From Aurifilum marmelostoma (Eukaryota > Ascomycota > Sordariomycetes > Diaporthales > Cryphonectriaceae): a stretch of DNA of 64,000 nucleotides. The translations under genes were made by a program, and so were the position numbers. This document shows positions 59,802 to 64,000 of this stretch, in pieces (position 1 is the stretch's first letter; every line of letters begins with the position of its first letter). Location of the stretch: assembly GCA_027559495.1 (NCBI GenBank), contig JAMXSV010000008.1, positions 1,550,001 through 1,614,000 of the forward strand. The letters run 5' to 3'. The notes below the pieces were generated by a model. The model had not been told where the DNA came from, did not search any database, and was given only the letters and a program-made list of their open reading frames with translations.

Positions 59802-60515
59802 ATGGATGAGCAGGGCAACGAGCAGCAGCCCCTCCTCCGGGACGAGCATGCTACGGACCAACAAGATCAGAGCCCATCAGTTCATGCTGCCTACCACAAG
59901 CGGCGGCGACAGTGTCAAAGTCTGCTCGTCTCGAAGCAGAAGCACTATCTAATCATGGCCCTAGTTGCTCTCGACGTCTCGTGTCTGCTGGCCGACATTC
60001 TCATCGCCTTGATCGATTGTGACAGCAGGATTCAGGACGACAAATGGGTTCCAGACGTCCGTGAGGGGCTCGAGCGTGCCGGTCTCGTCTTCTCGTGCCT
60101 CTTCTTGGCCGAATTGCTAATCTGTCTCTGGGCCTTTGGCATCGAGTGGGTGATGCCTCTCTTCTTCATCCCAACGCGCTCTGCTTTTTTTCTTTTTTTT
60201 TCTTTGATCCCCTGGCGCATCTTGTTGACAGTCACCCTCAGTTACCTCAAGTCCTGGTTTCACATATTTGATGCCCTGATCATCATCGCCAGCTTCCTCA
60301 TCGACATCCTCACCCGGGGCATCATTGAGGAGGTTGGATCTCTCGTGATCATTCTGCGGCTGTGGCGCTTCGTGAAGATTGTGGAAGAATTGAGCGTCTC
60401 GGCTAGCGAGCAGATGGAGGATATCGAGATGAAGGTTGAACAGCTGGAGAAGGAGAATGCCGACCTGAAGGGCGAGTTGAAGAAATTTAAGTCCGCAGGT
60501 GAGGAGGAGGAGTAG
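59802..60515 (+). CDS. HVCN1: Voltage-gated proton channel, Hv1/HVCN1 family, 205 aa
   Basis: Voltage-sensor-only channel that lets H+ leave the cell when the membrane is depolarised. Exons are 59802-60145 and 60242-60515. The 96-nt intron (donor GTGGGT, acceptor CTCAG) is in frame and has no stop. Splicing joins WAFGI to DYLKSWFHIFDAL, the expected S2-S3 link. S1 (about 49-72) has Asp58, matching human Asp112, the selectivity residue, and Asp65 for Glu119. S2 has Glu104 for Glu153. S3 has Asp125 and Asp136 for Asp174 and Asp185. S4 reads ILRLWRFVKI with Arg154, Arg157 and Lys160, so the third gating charge is Lys instead of Arg. The C-terminus from about 170 is a coiled coil, consistent with a dimer. 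The ATG sits in CACCATGG context. Correspondence to human residues is from memory of the family alignment. Confidence 0.94.
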   Translation: MDEQGNEQQPLLRDEHATDQQDQSPSVHAAYHKRRRQCQSLLVSKQKHYLIMALVALDVSCLLADILIALIDCDSRIQDDKWVPDVREGLERAGLVFSCLFLAELLICLWAFGIEWVMPLFFIPTRSAFFLFFSLIPWRILLTVTLSYLKSWFHIFDALIIIASFLIDILTRGIIEEVGSLVIILRLWRFVKIVEELSVSASEQMEDIEMKVEQLEKENADLKGELKKFKSAGEEEE

Positions 60516-61860
60516 ACTGGAGGCACATATGTTTACTTTGTGCCTGTGGATGGGCATCTCTGCTTTATTCCAAAGAACAGCTGGATGGCGCCCAGTGCTC
60601 AATCATTTCAGCGCCAAGAGATCCCCAGCATCCCTCGGATCCGGGATTACCCCTGGGTCAAGCATGCCCACCACAGCTGCCCAGACGAGCAGGGAGGCGA
60701 TTCCCGGCTCTCATTACACGCTTGTATTTATCAAATGTTGTGTATGCACAGTGAGTCGCAGCAGTGCACCCCACCTCAGTGACCAAACATTCCGACACCT
60801 CTCTGCTTACACAACACCAGAGCTTGGCTCGGAAGCATCTTTACTTCCCCTTTTTCTTTTTGTCTTTCTGTCTCTCTCTCTCCCGGCAGCCAAGTCCGTC
60901 AAGCGATTTGATTCGGAGCTCGGCGCACCGAGAGTTCGCCTGATTCGAGCTTGTCAATGCGAAACGAAACAAGCGTTTTTGTATGCGCCAATGTTAGGGT
61001 TTATCGGCCAGGGTTCCATCTGGTCATCTCGCTACAGACAAGCCACCTGCAGGTGGGAATGCTGTTCTGGATGTATTGAACCCTGAACGACCAGTGCATT
61101 GCTTTTGTGACGAGTGTCGCGCGGGCCCCGGAGGTGCAAGTCAGCCTGCTGTGGGCACAGTCGTCGGCTGGAAGGAAATCTCCCACAAGCTGTCACCTGT
61201 CGTCGGGTAACAACACATCGTACGCAGCAGGCTCGACAAGGAGCTCTCAGTGTCCAGATCCGGACCCTCCATCCCGCAGAACCCTCGTCGTCCACGCCCC
61301 ATTCTCATGTCCGTGGCCTCATTACCTTTCTTTTGTTTTTCTGACTAGTTCTCAATCCGGGCTAGTTTATTGGTGTTCACCGTCGTTTCCTAGGGCTTCG
61401 ACCGCCGGTTCCAGTGGATCGCCGCCGGGGTACGGTAGCTCCTCCTTGCCCCAATATAGCCTCTTGGTCCTGGGGTTGCACAAGGGGCAGCCAATATACA
61501 CAGTACAGCAATCACGGCCTTTAAGCTTTTATAGAAGCTTCGCGTGACGGTCGTGGCTGCCCTTCTCCTTCCTCTGCTTCTGCTCCTGCTCTCTCAACGA
61601 GACCTTGCACACGGCACTCACTCGCTTGTTCCCACCATTGTTTGGTACCGTCGTTCGTTTTTTTGTTTTTGTTATTATCCAAAAGTCTCGCTGAAACTCA
61701 CATCTCTCCCACCACATCGTGACCCAACATTCTCATCGTCAGCTCATCTTAGTTGACAGAGCAAGCAGTTGTTTATCACACCGGTCCATACCGTTTTACC
61801 TTTGCATACAAGAACCGCATTCGCACCCATCATCTTCATCCGCCCAGTCTCAAATACAAG
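60516..61860. other. Intergenic, about 1.3 kb
   Basis: Same-strand spacer between the proton channel and the GPI-anchored protein. The last 250 bases are C/T-rich, as expected for the promoter and leader of the second gene. Frames on both strands lack domains. Confidence 0.55.
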
Positions 61861-62555
61861 ATGAAGGCTGCCATCTTCTCCGTGGCCGCCCTCCTGGCAC
61901 CCGTTGCCGTGCTGGCCCAGACAACCACCACCACCGCCTCCTCGTCATCCTCGAGCTGTGCCGCTGATTACATCGTGGAGACCTGCTTGTCCAGCACAGA
62001 GGGGACAGAGGAATCCTGCGATTCACAGGACTACTCTTGCCAGTGCGCTGCGTATCAAGCCATAGAGACGTGAGTCTATCCTCTTTCATCCTCGCCTTTT
62101 TCTCTCCCCTTCAGCGGCCCAATCAGACCACACGGGCTCGGTCTTCATTCTTGTCTTTCTGTTATCTTTTGTGTTTGGCCTACTTTTTTCTCTTCTTTTC
62201 GTGGACAACCTCTGCACTCGTCCTAGTCAACTGCATATGTACTGATCTTGAGCCCTCGAAAAATAGCTGCTTCAACAACTGCCCCGGCGACGCCCGCCAG
62301 TCCACCTATGAGGGCTTGGTCTCTCAGTACTGCGCCCTTGCTAGCCAGTACTCTTCAACCAACACCGTTGCGGCCACAGCCTCCAGCACTGCCGCCTCTG
62401 TTGGTACTGCTTCCACAACGACCGCCAATGGCACCTCGACAGCAACGTCATCGGGCTCGTCCTCCTCGTCGACTGCCAACTCGGCAGCTCTTCTTGCCAA
62501 GAATGCTGGTGGTGTCATGGCTGCTGTCGCTGGTGTTGCTGCCGCCCTGTTGTAG
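61861..62555 (+). CDS. GPI-anchored Ser/Thr-rich Cys-rich cell-surface protein, 165 aa
   Basis: Secreted, probably wall- or membrane-attached. Exons are 61861-62069 and 62267-62555; the intron (197 nt) has donor GTGAGT and acceptor AATAG. Residues 1-19 form a signal peptide (MKAAIFSVAALLAPVAVLA, cleavage before QTTT). The mature part has a Thr/Ser tract, then eight cysteines: C-AADY, ETC, ESC, SCQC, ETC-FNNC, QYC. The SCQCAAYQAIE-TCFNNCPGD core across the intron matches fungal GPI-anchored Ser/Thr-rich proteins. It also has eight Cys like CFEM domains, but the spacing is different and the CFEM Asp context is not evident. After a Ser/Thr/Ala stalk it ends in hydrophobic VMAAVAGVAAALL preceded by small residues, a typical GPI-attachment tail. 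Role in the wall or in adhesion is inference. Confidence 0.9.
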
Positions 62556-63692
62556 GCTTCATAATATACGATTGAACTGCCGCAAATATGCCGAGTAGTA
62601 AAGAGGAGTACAGTCGCCAGAGGATTGACTAGAGTGTATGCTGCTGCACGTACTTATGACAGAGCATGAGGGATGCAGAGGAACTACTTAATATGCCATA
62701 CGCTGCAGTACATAGTGTGTGTGGCTAATGTTTAATTTGATTGCGAACGCACTCTTACCCATCTCCTCGGCCCCAATTTCTAAATTTGTCAGTAGATGTT
62801 GACGCTCAGGCCTTGTGGTGGGAATGGAATTGGTGGGCAGATCGACATTGGCAAGCGTGGCCACATGTAGAATCTTAAGATGTGGGCGTTATTGTCGATT
62901 GCCTTACCGCCCCTACGTTCGAGGCATACACATCTTGCATGTCATGGTGTATGATTAAGACGCTGTTTGGGATTTGACTGACCTTGCCTATTGTCCACTG
63001 CAGAAACGGGCTTTAGTCTGGGATACGAGTACCACGACATGATTGAATGTCTTGGAAGGTAAAGATCCAAGATCGGGGGCCCCATAGTTGCTGTGTACGA
63101 CTTCGATGGCCTGCTCCGCAGCGAGGCCACAGACGAAGCAACCCAGCAACCACGAAGCCAACACAAGACGCAGTCATAACATTCCGAGCACAGTTAGCAC
63201 AGGAGAAACATCAGGCTGTTTAAAGCAGTAAAAACAAAATTGAATTTTAACTTGTGGTATCATCTTCGTCTCGTCGTGTACGTGTTGGGTATGGTAAAGT
63301 GCAGTGCAAGTACACAGAATGCTACATGAAACGCTTTTCCACACACACACCACATAGTCTAATTCTATTCTCTTGTCAAGCTCTGTCACAGCAATTGACT
63401 AGTTCATTCTTTCTCCAGCGAAAAGCCTTCATCTTGGTCCTCCAGCCAGGGTGTTTTTGTTGTACACTTGAGACGGTGTCTCGACGATCCCACCCAAGGG
63501 CAGCCGGCAGCCTGCCCAGCACCAATATGCTGAAGAAGCGGATAATAAAATCGGTATACGTAAACGTTCGTGGACAAGAAGTGTTGGAATCGTGGAGGGG
63601 GAAGGGGTCTTCCCGGCGTATATGCACCGGCACATTAAAAGATCGTAGGCAAAATGAAAAGGGTCGGAGGAGTCATCATCAAGAGTGGCGTC
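62556..63692. other. Intergenic, about 1.1 kb
   Basis: Spacer between the GPI-anchored protein gene (+) and the edge ORF (-), containing both 3' ends. No gene, repeat or RNA is recognised. Confidence 0.55.
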
Positions 63693-64000
63693 TTAAACTC
63701 TTGGCTTGCGCCGTGCGGCAGCCTTGCCTGGCACCGGGGTCACAAAGCTGACATGCCTGGCCTCATCCTTCTTTCGGGCACCGTTGCTCGTGCTGCCAGC
63801 ATGCTGCGCAAGAGGGTCTTGTATGTCAATATACTCGATATCGACTTCAGCGATGTCAGACATGTCCGCGTCGGACGCATCACTAGAGGACGAGGCATCG
63901 TCCGAGTCATCCCCGCCATCGTCGCTCACCAGCGAGGGCGCATTGTTACTAGTCGCGGTGTTCGGGCTGCGATCAACATCCATCACATTGTGTTCAAGCA
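63693..64000 (-). CDS. Acidic C-terminal coding exon, partial at the window edge
   Basis: Minus-strand frame that stops at 63693 and stays open to the window edge. An ATG at 63983 would give 97 codons including stop, but the frame continues upstream (CTT GAA CAC AAT GTG), so this is probably the last exon of a longer gene. The sequence has an Asp/Ser-rich acidic block (SDDGGDDSDDASSSSDASD), then IAEVDIEYIDIQDP, and a basic end (AAARRKPRV). An acidic block with a basic tail recalls nuclear or histone-binding proteins, but I do not recognise it. Coding is supported only by composition and length. Confidence 0.5.
   Translation of the reverse strand, partial: LEHNVMDVDRSPNTATSNNAPSLVSDDGGDDSDDASSSSDASDADMSDIAEVDIEYIDIQDPLAQHAGSTSNGARKKDEARHVSFVTPVPGKAAARRKPRV

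Overview
The window is nuclear DNA of a filamentous ascomycete, most likely a Sordariomycete. The evidence is short GT-AG introns, strong -3/+4 start contexts, disordered Ser/Thr/Gln-rich proteins, and typically fungal families: a ferric reductase of the FRE type, a Pth11-like rhodopsin-fold receptor, a C2H2 plus fungal_trans regulator, a CRP1/MDG1-like protein and a GPI-anchored Cys-rich wall protein. I cannot name the genus. Gene density is low, about 15 complete genes plus one partial in 64 kb. The spaces between genes carry many homopolymers and microsatellites. I found no tRNA, rRNA, CRISPR or intact transposon.

Layout. 1-10 kb: one intronless nuclear-looking coiled-coil gene (4011-5864, +) in otherwise gene-poor DNA. 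10-12.5 kb: ferric reductase (+). 14.1-24.3 kb is the housekeeping core: trifunctional C1-tetrahydrofolate synthase (-), eIF3 subunit i (+) and the ISWI chromatin remodeller (-). 27-31 kb: a HAPSTR1/DUF4588-like protein (+) and a six-exon multi-TM protein (-). 30.7-38.9 kb: 8 kb without a recognisable gene, rich in poly-G and microsatellites, leading into a 1,207-aa C2H2/fungal_trans factor (38.9-43.4 kb, +). 44-49 kb: Pth11-like receptor (-) and a small alpha/beta-hydrolase (+). 50.4-58.4 kb: three minus-strand genes, namely a CBM48 (CRP1/MDG1-like) protein with a 1.24-kb intron, an unidentified 172-aa disordered protein and a RING protein of the RNF10/Mag2 type. 59.8-62.6 kb: a voltage-gated proton channel (Hv1) and a GPI-anchored Cys-rich protein, both +. 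An acidic ORF runs off the right edge.

The genes form no obvious pathway cluster. Most look like independent housekeeping, regulatory or membrane genes. Exon structures were joined by hand from splice signals, reading frame and family knowledge. Every total CDS length given is divisible by three once the listed breaks are allowed for.

The most notable cross-gene observation is that five reading-frame breaks in four otherwise intact genes are all explained by one surplus C in a coding-strand C run. That points to homopolymer over-calling in the assembly, not to four dead genes. Other leads are possible dual targeting of the folate enzyme from two in-frame ATGs, two in-frame stop-free introns (ISWI and Hv1), four very short exons, and a run of poly-G tracts on one strand upstream of the C2H2 factor.
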